Source: Aquila chrysaetos chrysaetos
Taxonomy: Eukaryota; Chordata; Aves; Accipitriformes; Accipitridae
Length of the DNA stretch: 64,000 bases
Direction: 5' to 3'
Assembly (NCBI RefSeq): GCF_900496995.4
Contig: NC_044018.1
Span: 26,194,001-26,258,000 of the forward strand
How positions within the stretch are numbered: the stretch's first letter is position 1; every line of letters starts with the position of its first letter. The notes below the pieces were generated by a model. The model was not told where the DNA came from and ran no database searches. It saw only the letters and a program-made list of their open reading frames with translations. This document shows, piece by piece, positions 48,301-61,984 of the stretch. The translations under genes were made by a program, and so were the position numbers.

Positions 48301-51300
48301 GTACAAGGCACAATATTCTTGTCCTGGAATGTTATATTGCTGAGTTGTTGGTTGCTGCAATTTCACAGCAGGAAAGCATGAATCTGAACTATTAACATTT
48401 TAGTTCCTCTCCTACAATATGTATTTGGAAACGTGGTTAATTGCTGCGATTGGTCTTTAAATACTGTAGTAATATAGGAGTTAAGTGTAAATATTCAAAC
48501 CGGTGCATCTAAGGCTGAATTACTAAAAGCATGGTGTGCAACGCTTGCTGTACTGATTGGTTCCGGAGGGACTGGTTAGGTGCTAAGGGTTTCTAAAACT
48601 CACAGCCGTGTTTACTCTCTGTAAACTAAATAAGAGACTTAGAGGCCAAACTAGAAATGTGCTGGGATTTGAAAGCTTTTTTTTTTTTTTTAAATATAAA
48701 TAAATGCATGAGCCTATGATCACAGGGAAGCAGAGAAAGAAAGGTGAAGCAATATTCTAGGTATGACTGGGTGATACTGAGCCTGCCTCAAAGAGTTTGT
48801 TACAACCATGAGCTCTTTAATTAAGTGGAATCTACCCCAGCGCAGAGGGTTTCTGTAAAAAGCCTTTACTCCACATACAACTTTCTTCAGGTCTCTGTGA
48901 AGGGCAGAAATTTGGCCTAACTGGTGAGGTTCTGCGTCAGATATAAATCCTTGATGAAAATCCCAGTTATAACGTTCAGCCACTGGATGTCCTCATTTTC
49001 AAAGGTCTGCAAAGGTTGATGAGCTGGAAAGCCACATGTTGTTGACAGTTTGCAGAGCACTGCATAAAAATATTCTGTGTGTATTGGGTATTGCCAAACT
49101 CCAAGCTTACCACCCATAAAGCAATGGAATCAGTTTCACTTCTCAAGGTAATTAAACTCCTACTGGATGCAGAACATGTATTTAATCTGCTCCTTTCTCC
49201 ATCTCTCTCTCTTTTTTGCTGACTTAACTATAATTTATGTAACAGCTTGCTTTGCAGGACTCTTGCATTCCTAAACACCGAGAAGTTCACTATGTTTCTT
49301 TCTTTTTCCAGTGTTACCTTCACTGTAGTTTATTGCAGTTTTTACTGCGGATTCTGACTGCAGCTTGGTTTTCCCAAGTTCCTATGAATTCCCAAGGGCG
49401 CATCCCTCTGCTCGCAGGAGTCCTGATCTGATCCCATGAAGACTTTGTCAGTGATCGGTAATCACATCGTGCGCATAGCTACACCTGTCCAGAGAGCTTC
49501 ACTTTGCTTTTTCTCAGAAGGCTGGCTTTCTCCTGCAGCTCGCGAGCCATCACCACCCACCTTTCCTTTGCTGCAGGCTCCCCTGCCTGCACCATCACGG
49601 AAGGTGTTTCTCAGCCCCGAGCTTCCCCTGCAGCTAAAGCTCTCATCCAGCCTCCTCGTTCTTGCAGCTCTAATGGCATCATCCTCGTTGCCAAACATTC
49701 CTGTCTTCTGATTATGATTTGACATTGCTTGTCAGACACTCTCCAACAACTTATAAAAATCTGAGCTGGCAGAAAAATTGGCAAAGGGCTGTCTGTAGCC
49801 GCACGTGGATTTCATGTTTGTTCATGAAACGTGGAAAACATGTTCATGAAAATCTGCATTGTTGGTTTTTTTTCGATCTGAAGTTTCAAGAAGAAAAATA
49901 ATCTACTTCTCTTAGCTTTCTGCCTTTTAATTTCTCTAATTTAAGCTGCTGTTAAACCACGTTGTCTTTCCAACAAGGGGGCAGCTTGTGCTCTGTGAAC
50001 ACTTGTTTGAAATCGTGAAAGCAGGTTTTGCCAGAGGACAAACTCAGTAGAAAAAATTGAGGCTAGACTTCTTTCCCTCATAAAGGAAACTCGCCTTCTG
50101 GTGTAAATGGGCATACTTACACTAGATACGTACACTTCATATACCGGCATGATAGTTTCCTTCCTACCACGCTGGTGCATGAGGCATATCTCCAGAAGGA
50201 ATCAGCCCCTGTAGCTGCTGAAGCCTCCTAAGGTGACTGGGGCCAGGTATGCATTTATTTATCTACTTGCTAACATCTCTTTCCAGTGGTTCAGCATTGG
50301 ATGAGGGCTTCAGAAAAAGAGATGAACATGTTATCTTTCCACGCACAGCTGTGCAGGACCAGCAGATCCTCATGGAAACTCGCTCACCCCCTGCGCGTCC
50401 CGTCGTGCCCGCTGTGGAAGGGGAGGCATGCCCAGAGCTGCCCGGGTGGGCAGAAACCCGGGGTGCTCCTGATAGGACTCCTGAGTCCTGGGATTTGCTC
50501 CCAGCTCAGTAACCCTGCTGGTTTCTGGCCTCTGAAACAAACCTAACATTAGGTGAGCCGGGAGAAAGATTCGGAAGATGAAGGGCAGAGAGAAAACCAC
50601 CACGGCAGATCTGGACGACACGATGCTTGTCACAACGTTGTTATCTTAACCCCAAGTACGCGCCGATGTTTCCGTAACAGGGAAAGTAGCAGAGTGTGGT
50701 AGGAGCAGACTGCTTTGTAGACACAGTGAGGAGCTAAGAGCAGCTTCAGAAGAGGACATGTGTTGCAGGAGTCCTCCCATCCCGGAGGTGCTGGCAGCCG
50801 AGGAGCTGGCCATGGTTGACTGGAAATGAGCTCTCTCCACTCCTGGTGCGAGACTAACCAGGGTGGGGGAGAAAATTAAATATCATGTCCCTGCCCTAGA
50901 AACTGTGACACTACTGTGAAATTTGCTCACCTTAGGCTAATGACACTGATGGTGCATCTAAATTATCGTCTCAGAAAATTCGGCCTCTAAACTGCTTATG
51001 AACTGGTGACAGCCTGCGGTCTGCTCAGCGTTCGCCCCTCTTGCAGGAGAAAACTTATCGATCCTTTTCTGTCATTCCGAAGGGTGTTGTGGGCCACGCT
51101 AACAGTGGTGGCATATACGGATGAAGAAGAAATGGGGTTGGAGTCTAACATCTATGTTCTGAGGTCGGACGCTGCCACTTTTCCCTCTGGCACCCATGGT
51201 CATCCCTGGAGAGCTGAAGCCCACTGTGATTTTGCGGGGATCTACCTGCTCTTTGTTGTGGCTTTTGAAGAGCTCTTTGGAAAATGTGGGACACTGCTTT

Positions 51301-52472
51301 TAGTCATTCCAAAACTGGAGATTTGACTCGGAGTGCTGAAAAGAGATTAAAGGTTTTGCAAGCAGCAAACCTTAGTTTTACAGCAAACACAGAGGATTTT
51401 GCTTCCTCAGTACAAAAGCCCAGATGCAGCTCAAATTAAAATCAATAATTGATCTACATCCATTTACAGATACAACTACATTCACGTAGGCTGGGAAGCC
51501 TTATCCCTGTGTGCACATTTTCCTTTTAAGCAGCTTGTACTCAGGCTGCCTGCAAATATATCTGCTCATCAAGCGGGCAACACTTGGTCCCTTCTAGGAA
51601 TGAGCTGGGGCCATTTTTTTTCTGCTGGATGCCAAGAGGAGGACTGACAAGACAGATGGAAGCTGCTGAACTGTTACACAGCTCGTTAGAGAAGCGCAGA
51701 GCCCTTTAAAGCTCAGGGTGCAGCCAGGATTTATCTATTGAGAAATGGCAGCAGTCCCCAAACTACGTAGCTTGCATGGGCAACAAATCTACCTTGAAAT
51801 AAGCAGCGCGGATGCAGCCTGTAAGGCTGAACTCAAAATAAACCTTTTCTTTTTTTTTTTTTTTTTTTTCTGAGATGCTATAATATGGGACGAGGCCGAG
51901 CAAATATACTGTGACTCTCCTCTGTTCGGTGCTCCGTGTCCCAGATCACTGACTGCAGCTACGCCAGGCTACAGGTCACGTGCCTTTATTCCCTATATAG
52001 AGAAAAATTCCTGCTATGTTAACGACAGGTCTACAGGAATTTCATTTTTGCTTCAGCTGGTTAATGAACCGACGTCTTGCCCTGATGGGTCCTTGCAGGG
52101 AGCACATTGCAAGGGCTTCCCGCTCCCAGCACTGGGCTGGTGGGATGGCTCCGCAGGGAGGGTTTCCAGTGAGATGGGGTGCGTCCCGGCTGCAGGACCC
52201 TGCAGGGACCCCCCCCGCGGGAAAGGGCCCTGGGACGTGCCCCAGGGTGTCACCGGCTGCTGGAAACCCAGACTCAGGTCGTCCCCTTCCCCGGGAAGGA
52301 ATTGCTGGCGTCTGCCTTGGGGTCCAGCTCTCGAGGGCACTTTGGGGTCTGTGCCTCTGGGGAGTGCCCCCTCCTTCTCTGCCCCCCTCCCTCTCGCTCC
52401 TCCCCTGCTGCTGCCCCCCGCGGCCCCCGTCCCTTGCATCCCCCGGGTCGTGCCCAGCCCTCGGTGGAGGCA
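45361..52472. other. Intergenic region, middle part, no gene seen
   Basis: Non-coding sequence with minor tandem repeats: three imperfect ATATAATCTGTCAAT-type copies at about 45789-45830, two 21-bp copies of AGATTTAGGCTTAAAC... at 47681-47722, and a T20 run at 51850-51869. No convincing exon was recognised. Confidence 0.5.
47681..47722 (+). repeat. Two-copy 21-bp tandem duplication
   Basis: AGATTTAGGCTTAAAC is repeated at 47681 and 47702 with small differences after it. A related GGTTTAAGCTTAAACTG lies about 250 bp upstream. Confidence 0.8.
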
Positions 52473-52785
52473 GCCCCCTTCTCCCCCTTCTCTTCTCCCC
52501 CTTCTCCTCCCCCTTCTCTTCTCCCCCTTCTCCTCCCCCTTCTCTTCTCCCCCTTCTCCCCCTTCTTCTCCCCCTTCTTCTCCCCCTTCTCTTCTCCCCC
52601 TTCTCTCTCCCCCTTCTCTTCTCCCCCTTCTCCCCCTTCTTCTCCCCCTTCCTTTCCTTCTCCCCTTCCTTCTCCCCCTTCTCTTCTCCCCCTTCTCCCC
52701 CTTTCTCCCCCTCTCTCCCTTCTCCCCCCTTCTCTTCTCCCCCTTCTCTTCTCCCCCTTCTCTTCTCCCCCTTCTCCCCCTTCTC
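52473..52785 (+). repeat. Pyrimidine minisatellite, TTCTCCCCC-type units
   Basis: About 313 bp of almost pure C/T on the plus strand, built from 9-bp units such as TTCTCCCCC with TTC and TCTTC variants. The complementary strand carries regular GGGGG runs spaced by AGAA, favouring G-quadruplex, and the polypurine-polypyrimidine mirror favours triplex (H-DNA). The long open frames over it in several frames on both strands are by-products of the absence of stop codons in pure C/T or G/A repeats and are not genes. Confidence 0.95.
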
Positions 52786-54704
52786 GGACAGGCAGGTCCC
52801 GGCACCCCCAGGCCTCCTGCTGCTCTCGGGGGGCACGTGGGCAGCCCGGGCAGCGTGACGCTGAGCTGACCGCGTCCACGGAGGATTTGGGGGATTTTTA
52901 GTTGCTGAATATTAGGCTTGTTAAGTGCACATGCTGCTGAGCCGATGTGAACTGATTTTTATTTTTTTTCAGAGGAATCTTGGACAAGTTTCACAGCTGT
53001 GGCAGCAAAAGGCACAGTGGTGACAGGAGGCTGAGCTCTCCGCTCAGCGGCCCTTTCTGGTAAAAGAACTCTTTTTTTTTCCAAAGCAAATAATCACAGC
53101 AGCAAAATTACTGCGCATCTTTTCAAGGTGTGGCATAGCGTATTTTCTGGTAAGTGTGTTCTTAGAACCAGCTGATCGTTTTAGCTGAAACTTTCTTAAA
53201 AATACCTGAGTCTAAGTCAGACATGTAAGGTAGAAAACATTATCCTGACAGTTGGAGTCTGGGGAAGTGGCAAGCAAGTAGAAACTAGATCTTACAAAAG
53301 GAAGTACCGGGCCAGCTAACGACGGAGGTTATCAGCTCTTCCCATCACTCCTGATGACAGAAGGAGAAAATGTGCCCTTCTGCTTCCTAGGGAGGTTTCC
53401 AAATGTAAAGAAAGGGGCTTTGTTTTTGGTTGGTGGGGGGGGATTTCGGCTGAGGAAGGTTTGCAGGGAAGCAGACAAAGATAGGAAACCTGCAGTAGCT
53501 GGGCATTGTGTGCAAGAGGAGAAGCTGCCCATTCAGTGTTTACAGTGTGTCTTCAGGAGCTAGAAAGGGCAAGATGCTTTTATTTTTGGCTTCATTTATA
53601 GCTATTGTGTCCTCTCAACTTCCCTTCTTTTCAGCTTGCAGCCCCAAGATTAATTCAGAATATAGCATCGAGCTTCCCACCTTCCAGAAATTAAATGTCA
53701 TGATCTCATGCAAGTCCTGTAGGACATGGATGGGGAGGAAGAGGGAGACAAAAGAATCGAGGGAAAACCGCATCATCCATCCAGATCTGCATTAGGCCCA
53801 ACATCTGTATCCTGGGATCAGATTTCTGCTGAGATTTCGCTCGAGGGCAGCTTGTCCTTCCTGCTGGGAAGAGACCACTTGCCACAGCATGAGCGTGGCT
53901 GTGTTGGGAAAGTTGGGGGAAAAGCGATATATAGGAAATGGGACCCCGGGTGGGCTCCATTTCTTTGGGGGAGCCCACGTCCCAGCAGCAATTCCACCGG
54001 GCAACAACCCCATCTGCAGGGCTCCTAAACCTGAAAGCAGCGCCGTATCTGAACGGCCTAAGCCAAGCGAGCCCATGACAAGGAGTGCGATTTCGGGCAG
54101 TCGAGAAGTCAAGCCTGTGCCACGAGCTGAGAGAGCCCAGCACCGTGCGCAGCAAGGCAGTATGGATGTGTAGGCTGCAAAATTACAAGCTGCTTCTTGC
54201 CAAATATGTGGCTGCAACGAGCACGCTGAAGCAGACTGGGTTTCCCTTTCACCCTCGTCTGGCCTCCTGTTAGTCTATGCCTCTGCAGGGTGTCTGGATG
54301 AAGTGCTAAAAAGTGGAAATAGAGATACAGAATGAAAAACTTGAATAAAACATCCAGGCTCAAGATCTGTGTTTGCATGCTGGCTGAAGAAATCGTGGGC
54401 ATTTCGTAATGAAAGCTGAGCAGTATCCACGGTGGGGGATGATGTTTCCATGTAAGGATTCCCACCAATGGGCAAGACCAGATATATACTGCACCACTGG
54501 TGTCAGCTGGAAGAAGCCTATTTTTTGGGTTTGTGTCCAACAGAATCGACCAGATTCTTTTCTGGTCCACACATTTTCAAGTGTTTGCAGTCATCTCAGA
54601 TCTTCACATAATCAAATTAATTTCAATACTTTCTTAAAATACAAAACAGTTTTAACTGAGCACATTGGTACCTGGCAAAACCTCTTTTCTCATAAAAAGA
54701 CCAA
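52786..54704. other. Intergenic region, no gene seen
   Basis: Mixed-composition non-coding sequence. Several overlapping open frames at 53.7-54.5 kb on both strands show no family similarity and lack a splice context. Confidence 0.5.
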
Positions 54705-54795
54705 GGATAGGATAGGATAGGATAGTTTAGTTGGAAGGGACCTACAACGATCGTCTAGTCCAACTGCTGGGCTGGTGGAAGTTCCTTGCAGTTGG
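54705..54795 (-). mobile_element. CR1-like tail fragment with GGATA repeat end
   Basis: Plus-strand TTTAGTTGGAAGGGACCTAC followed by AACGATCGTCTAGTCCAACTGC is the reverse complement of a CR1-type 3' end. The terminal short repeat is GGATA in four tandem copies (54705-54725) instead of the usual TCATAGAA-type unit. The copy is under 100 bp, strongly 5'-truncated, and oriented minus. Confidence 0.85.
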
Positions 54796-57700
54796 GAGTT
54801 CGCTAAAGGCACGCCAGGGTCACGCTCCAGCCCATTTTGCTTTCCCTTTACTCCTTCTGTTGGCCTGCAGAGCTTCTGAGGTGCCTGCATGAACTTCGCA
54901 GTTCACCATAGTGTCTGTTTGCCAAGTGTTTACTTGACCTAAATTCTTTTGAAAAACCATCATTTGTGACAACTGTAGCGCAGAACTGGGTAGCTGGTTA
55001 ATAAATGCTGTGACCTGGACACACAAGCTCTGCCATTTTGTTATCAACAGTATAGGCAGTTATTTTTCTATTTTATTTATTTTTTAATGTTAGCTGTTTT
55101 CTTAAACTGTGGGTTTTTTTAACTAGAAGATTGAGCTGTTTCATATATGTCCTAAATTGCTAGTTTACCTTTCGGTCCCTAGCATAACATCTCTTCAGAA
55201 AGGTATTTAATTCTGAAGACAATTGTGCTTCTCACTGAGTGGTTACATCATAGCTGGTAACTCACTGGATTCAGATCTCTGCTTTCAACACCAATTGTTA
55301 CTATGACACAATTAAAGGCAGAAAAAATATTTTACCTGGTGCAACTGCTTACTACAATTTTTCCATTGGCATTCTGAATAGATTCCAGTTATATTTCCTT
55401 CATCCTGAATCTGATTCCTTAAATAAGCAACTTTCACAGTCTATCAGTTCCTCTTGCTCTAAAGAGAAACGCCAGAAATGTCCTCATTCTTTTTTCCTGA
55501 AGATCAGCAACACTTTTCTAACATGGTAGTTCATAATTTGAAGAAAAAAATCTTCTATGGTAAAAATCATTGAAGTACAACTGTCTAATTAACATGCATT
55601 ATGTGAGCTAAATAACTATTATAGGAAATTAGGGAAGAGTAGACTCAACATTAAACTTGCATTTATGAATACCAATGTGGAATTGAATGTGTGTGTAATT
55701 GTAGATAAGACCCCATTTGACTACTCTAAGGGCATTAAACTTCCCTTCCAGCTAAGATGAGAGGAAGAAGGAAATTCGGAACCACATGCCAAAAAAAAAA
55801 AAAGTTTTGAAAAAATTACAAGCCAGTCAAAATATTTTTCATTGTTGTCAAATTTACGTTAGCCCTAGTGCTAGCTGCTTCTACCTCCCGTTGGTAAAAC
55901 GTTCTCCAGGGTCCGTCAATCAGTACGTGAAATGACGGGCCGTGAGGATGCTCCTGATATGAGTTCTCCACGCGCGGAGCGATGCTCCTCGTTGCTGCCC
56001 TTGCGCTGGCGCAACCCTGCACCAGCCCAGCTTCCCCACCAGAGCCGGCGTCTCCTCCCACCCCGCGATGTTGAATGCAGCCTGGCTCAGAGCCCACTGG
56101 AAGCTGGGGGTCTCTCACCATTCCGAGGATAAAGATGATGAAATGGCATGAAATGAAGGCGTGGCTTAATGCCTACCAAAATCCCCAGGCTGGGCTGATA
56201 GGCAGCGTGATCTACCTCGTGCTGGTATCTGCCTTTTTGTTTCATGCCAAATCCAGCAGCGTCGTTGTCTCTGTTGGCCATGGGAAACAGAGCACCAAAC
56301 TACAGGCAGTCAAGTGGTATTTAGCTACATCATGATGTCGATGCGACAAAATAAACCCGGACCTGAGTTCGTGTCTCTACTTGTTCTCTTCACGGTGGTC
56401 GGAGAAGCAAAATTTGCTGCGAGAGGTTGCATCTGGTTGTATTGGAACAGCTGAAAATAGCGAAAACCTGAAAAAAATGGTTGGGGCTCAGAATCTGTCC
56501 ATCAGCTGTGACAGACAGCCCAGCAATTGGGAGGGGAAAAAAAAGAAAGAAAGAGGGGAAAAACCCCATCCCAGACACCAGAATGTCTCTTCTCCTTACC
56601 TGCCAGAAACCATCGCTTTGTTCTTCTGGCCAAAGAAGATGAGGGGTGTCAGCCCTTGAAAGTTGGTGTGAAATAAGGAACCATCGGACCCAATGCAACC
56701 ACATATTACTGGCCACTCCTTACAAACCAAACTGAAGTAAATAGGATTAAATCAGAGTAATACCTCATGTGATTACAGCTCATTGTGTTCAAATAAAAGC
56801 TGACGTTATCGTGAGTGATTTGTTTGGGGGTGGGGGTGGGGAGGAGAATAGATGCTACAGCTTTTGCTCACAGTCATTGCTATTTATAACACTGTAAAAC
56901 CACAGTGAATGTGTTAAATGCACTGCCACGAGCAAGTGCCGCTTAAGCTTGGTATCATGGCTATAATAATTCATTGCAATGCTTAGATGTGCCTTTATAC
57001 TAATAATACATTAATATTAATTCTGTATCAGTTCTTTCAGACATATAAAAACTTTGTAGATGTGGCACTTGTGATGGTGTAACCATAATTTGTAACTGTA
57101 TGTGCAGCTCTGTAATCAATATGGGAACACTTTATAGTCACATCGACCTGCTGCTTTTACAACCCCCTTCTAAACAATTTAAATGGAAACTGAAGAGTAA
57201 ATGTGACTGGAGTCCTCAGCCAGCAAAACTGAGAAAAGAGAAGTATGTCAGTGCTAATTAACTCCAGCACCCTGCCAGGCCGGGCTCTCAGCAGCTCTGC
57301 AGGCTGTAGCACGGTTACTGCGGGTTCAGTAGTATTCCGTCTTAATTTGTTCAGAGGGGTGGGCAACTACTATTCCAGCAGCGATCGAGTGCTGGTTAGA
57401 TTATTATCCCCCAAACTGGTCCTATTGTCTGTAGTACTTGGGTCTTTCTCTCTTCGTACTCTTCTTGTTTTGCCCTGGCTTCTCTGTGCTCTGTAACTGC
57501 ATCTCCTCTCCCTAATGAGGCTCAGGAAATCTGCCTGGGGGAGGGAAGAAGTCCTGAATGCAGAAGAGGCTACAGGAACGTGGCCCATTTTATTTTTACT
57601 ATTATTTATTGTATTTTCTTAGTGTTAATTTAAGTGGGTTTTGAACTATGAGCTTTATGAACTACTTTTAAACTGTGCTGATGCAAAATCTATTTCCATC

Positions 57701-60700
57701 CATTCTCTTTTTTTTCTCTCTACCCCACAATGTACATTACTGTTAAGTTCTGATTATTTTGAATATTACTGCTTGCTTTGTAGCAGCACTAGCCTCCTCT
57801 GCGCTCACCCAAACCCATGGTTATCCTTGCTTTAGGGCTTTTTATAAGAATCTCAACTGAAAACTTGGTGGTGTTTGCTTGAATTGCCTTTTGACAAGCC
57901 AGAAAGCAATTCTGTCTGAGCTGTGCCGAGGAGGGAGAGCTGCAGTGTGACCTTGCTCTTGCTTCTTTCAAACAATAACTTCCAGGAATACTCCTGAGAT
58001 CAGCCCAGCCTTATCTGTATTTTACATTTCATTGTCTGAATTCCTTAAAAGTCACATAAACCTCATTTTTTGTTCGGGAGCACACAGGATGATAGTATCT
58101 AGAAAGAGAAATTGAGATTTTCAGCACTGAAGTTCTTGGCTACGTATCCAGACCAGACTGGTAGTGATTGAAGGATAGCTGTTTGTTTGATAGACTATAA
58201 GACATTAATTTTTCGGTCGCGACCTGTCTCCCAAATTTCAACTATGATGTGACTGTATGTGTAACTGGTACCCCTGCTGTCACTCCCAACAGAGAGGCCT
58301 GGAAGCGCTGACCTGTTCAGCAGGGCAATCCCTTGCACGCAACACATCCCCGCGGGCAATCTCGTGCAGGAGAGCTTGCTCTTCTCCTGCTGTGTATGTG
58401 CTGCGAATAACTGGGGGTGCAACCTTTGTTTACAGGCACCTTAACGCTGTTTAACGGGGGCAGCAGTGACTGGCGCAAAACCTGATGGGGGTTGCCTGAT
58501 CACAGTGCGAATGGCAGAAAGAAATGTGAACTGTGGTATCGTGGTGAGAGCAGACTTCATCTGTTCCCCTCCAAAGCAGAGTTGGTAGAAATATGACCTC
58601 GTCCACCCAAGGCTGAAGAAAGCGGCCTGCCAGGAAAGAAGCACGAAGCTGCTCCCCATGCTCATTCATTGTTCTTGCAGGAGAGGTAGTGGCATTACCT
58701 GTCTTACAGATTTCATACAGCTCAAAGGCTCCTGGCATTACTGGGAGAGTCTTAAAAATAATATTAAGTTGTCCCAAGTAACTAAAATTCAGCCAACCCA
58801 CATATAAAAGTACTAAAATACTTTTAGAAGTACTAAAAAGGAAAAAAAAAAAGTAGAAATGGAAAGATTTAAATAACAAAGCTCCAAAAAAAAAAAAAAA
58901 AGGTAAACCAGACCGAATAGTTATCAAATGGCAGTTTGGAGCCAGGTAATCCCCTGCAGAACTGGGAGAGCAACAGACCTTATTTCCTTGTGCCCCTGAG
59001 CCACACCTTGCCTTGCCATGGCAATGTGTAACACAGCAGGACTGCTGCTGTCAGGGAGGGCGATACTTCTGCCCCTGGGGGACACAACTGCCCCAGGTAA
59101 AAAGGTTGCCAGGTATGTGTTAGTACGAACCCTGGCAATTTGCTGTCCTCCTCTGCTTGCTCTCAGCTTCTCCTGCGTGCCTGGTTACAGCTTCTAGTTA
59201 CTCTAATGTATCACAATTCTCTTTTCCCACCCCTTTTCAGAGACCTCTCCCAGCAAAACTTGCCCTGACATGAGGTCACTCTTCGGGCCACACAGGATAC
59301 AGAATTGGTCTCTTCTTGGTTTAGGGAAGGGTTTTTTATTGCTGCTATTTCTTAGTGCAGCAGAGCAATAGAGACTAGTAACTCATTACGCTGACCCAGG
59401 CTGAACAGGTTTACTTGCTCAGGATGATGCTTTGTGCTGTGAGAACACTATTTCTTCAACAAAGGCGCTGGTTTGTCTTTTGGCCTCCTTGATGCCTATT
59501 TCCATACCATAGCCTCAGGCTGTATCTTCAGGTGTGCAGTGGACCAGGGCCACTAGCACTGATTCGATGTCCTAAGCTCCCAAGGATTTTATCAAAGACC
59601 CTATGACAGCAGCTGTCCATCTCAGAGAAGGGGAAGAGGCTCTTTGCCCTTATATTGCCAGCTGGTGAAGGCAGATCTCATAAATAAGTATTAAGCTTTC
59701 TTGCCATCACTCTGTCCCTTGGACTCCCTGACACTCACGAGAAGCATGCAAATAGTTTGCCTCATCCTTCGTTAAAGTACACAGACTCACCCGATAGTCA
59801 CCGTCACCCTCCTGTTACTGTCTAGACTTGTCACAGTGAGACCTAGTCATGAGACACGTGACAGCATCTGCAGAAGTGACACCTCACGCCAAACTTTGTG
59901 TCCGTGTCACGCAAGAAAGGCTCAAACTGTTTACAAGCCTCCGAGACAGATCAGTGTGCTGGGATCTTTGTGAAGTCTGGAGGGTGTGCTGGGCATTTCT
60001 CCCGCAGAGCACAGAAGACGGCGGGACGGCGTGCCCCACAAGCTGGCATGAAATCCCTCCCACGTAGGCCACCGCTGGAGCTCTTGCCTGGTGTCAGACT
60101 CAGCTGTGGGATAATGTGGATGCTTCCAGCCGAGCAGAAGGTGCACAGGGGGTCCTGAAGTGCCGCTCACAAGCCTGTTCTTAAGAGCTGGAGCTCAGGA
60201 CTCAACCTGTTCATCCTTCTGTCGGGCTATTAAGCAAGCCACGCTGTTCCTCAATTTCAAATGCTTTGATGTCACCCCATCCCTACGATGTAGCCCCATA
60301 TAGGACTGCACGCCCTACGTATACTGGGGGCAGTCAGCTGCAGCCCTCCCTCGTTCACATGCCCTGCTGCACGGCTCCCCTGCAGTCCCGCTTCTCCAGA
60401 GGGTTCCCTAGGAATAAAGGCACCGAGGAGCTGTAACGGTCACTGAATTTAGGCAAGGCGATCTTGGCAGCAGATCTCGGTTGGTCTCTGCCGAGAGCGC
60501 CGTGTTCCCTGCGTCTGGTTCAAGACCTCCCGTGTCAGAGCTTGGGTCGGAGCTGCCAGGAGAAGCTCGATGTGCTGGACCTGGCCCCTCGGCTCGCCCT
60601 CAGGGACGACCAGCCTCACCAGCAACTGGAAGAAGTGCATCAGCTGGCCCCTGGCTGGGACCCACGGAGTGTGATGGAGACGGTGCTCCTCACCTCCACC

Positions 60701-61984
60701 TCTGCGATCTGCTGGCCAGCCTCCTGGACCCCTCGGCTTTGCCAAGCTCTGTGCCGATGCGCAACACGTTTGTTTGATTTTCTCCTGTCTTGTAGTTATC
60801 TGATCTCCTGCCCCAGGGCGGGGAAGGCCTGAGAGCGCTGGTGCCTGCCCGCCCCGCTTCCAAGCCCACGTGAACGTATTTATGAACGCTCCCTCCATGG
60901 GCACGGCAGGAGCTGAGGAAGCCTTTGCCTCAAAATATTGTAGATATATTGAAAAAATTAATCTCTAAGCCCTGCTCAGAATACCATTAGGTAACGATCT
61001 TCCTTTCAAGTGCAGGATGAAAGAGATCAATCGCAGCTTTCTTTTTGCGTGTGCTATAAATGATTTGTACGCTTGTAGAGGATGAAAATTAGGTTGGAAA
61101 CCCGGTCATGGCATGGTCAGAAGTCAGATCGTTTCCTGTGGCTTTCTAAAAAACCACTTCAGTTCAGTTGTTACCAGGTCAGCAATATTTACAGTTCTTT
61201 CCCCCCGCCTGTGGGGAAAGCGGATTTCTTTACTTACTTCATTTAGACACGTTGGGAGGTTCCATGTAGTTTTTTTTGTAATTACTGGATATATCGATTG
61301 GAGAAAGAAACTGTTGGTTTTGGCCGATTTTTTTACAGTACTTACAAGAAAATGGTGACATTTTAGACGTTTCTTGTTTTGCAGGGCAGCAAAGAGTAAC
61401 AGTACACAAGCTCCTAAAATGTCCTTTTTAAAGCCAAAAAGTAGGCAGATCACTGCAATTCCCAGCGAAACTAAACAAGCATAGCTTGCGAGATTTATCA
61501 GCAGATTTAAGAAAAACCCAACAATAAATACGTTGCAACTTTATGAAGTTAAGTATGGTCAGTACCGTGCGGGGGTTGAAGAACGGAGGTGACTACCATA
61601 AACTTCCCCCTCTCCCCTGTTCCCGCACCCAGTTACAATTATGCAAAAAATCAGCGATATTCCAAGAGCGGCTCTGACGTTAAGTGCCCGTTTGCAGAAG
61701 TATTGCGTGTCGCCGCGTGGATTACAAAACTGCCCTCCGTGACCGGAGAGCCTCCGGGACTGTGCTTGGCCGTCGGAGCGCAGCGCTCGCCGAGGAGCGG
61801 GGGCCGCGGGAGCCCGGAGCGGGCAGACACCCGCACGGCTGCCGGTGTATTCGCCCTCGCTCCTCCTTCTGACCTTGCAGTCAGCTCTCGTGAAAGTAGA
61901 TTTAAAGCCCCGTGTTTCAGAGAGCCCCGAGGACAGTATATGGATTTTTTTTTTTTTTTTGTAATGCCACAGAATTACTGTCTC
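54796..61984. other. Intergenic region upstream of LRRC1, no gene seen
   Basis: Mostly non-coding sequence. An AT-rich block at about 56860-57200 has many ATTA/TAAT cores. Poly(A) A16 lies at 58886-58901. A GC-rich block at about 60450-60840 has long open frames on both strands without a recognisable family or splice context. Confidence 0.5.

Noticed and set aside
51850-51869. T20 run as the tail of a minus-strand retropseudogene
   Set aside because: The adjoining sequence shows no recognisable gene, no AATAAA before the tail and no target-site duplication.
52042-52901. Five open frames of 200-280 codons on both strands
   Set aside because: They all run through the CTTCTCCCC minisatellite, where pure C/T or G/A repeats contain no stop codons. 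The predicted proteins are low-complexity Ser/Pro/Leu or Gly/Glu/Arg repeats.
53706-54570. Overlapping frames of about 140-150 codons on the minus strand
   Set aside because: No conserved motif, no splice context, and competing frames of similar length on the other strand.
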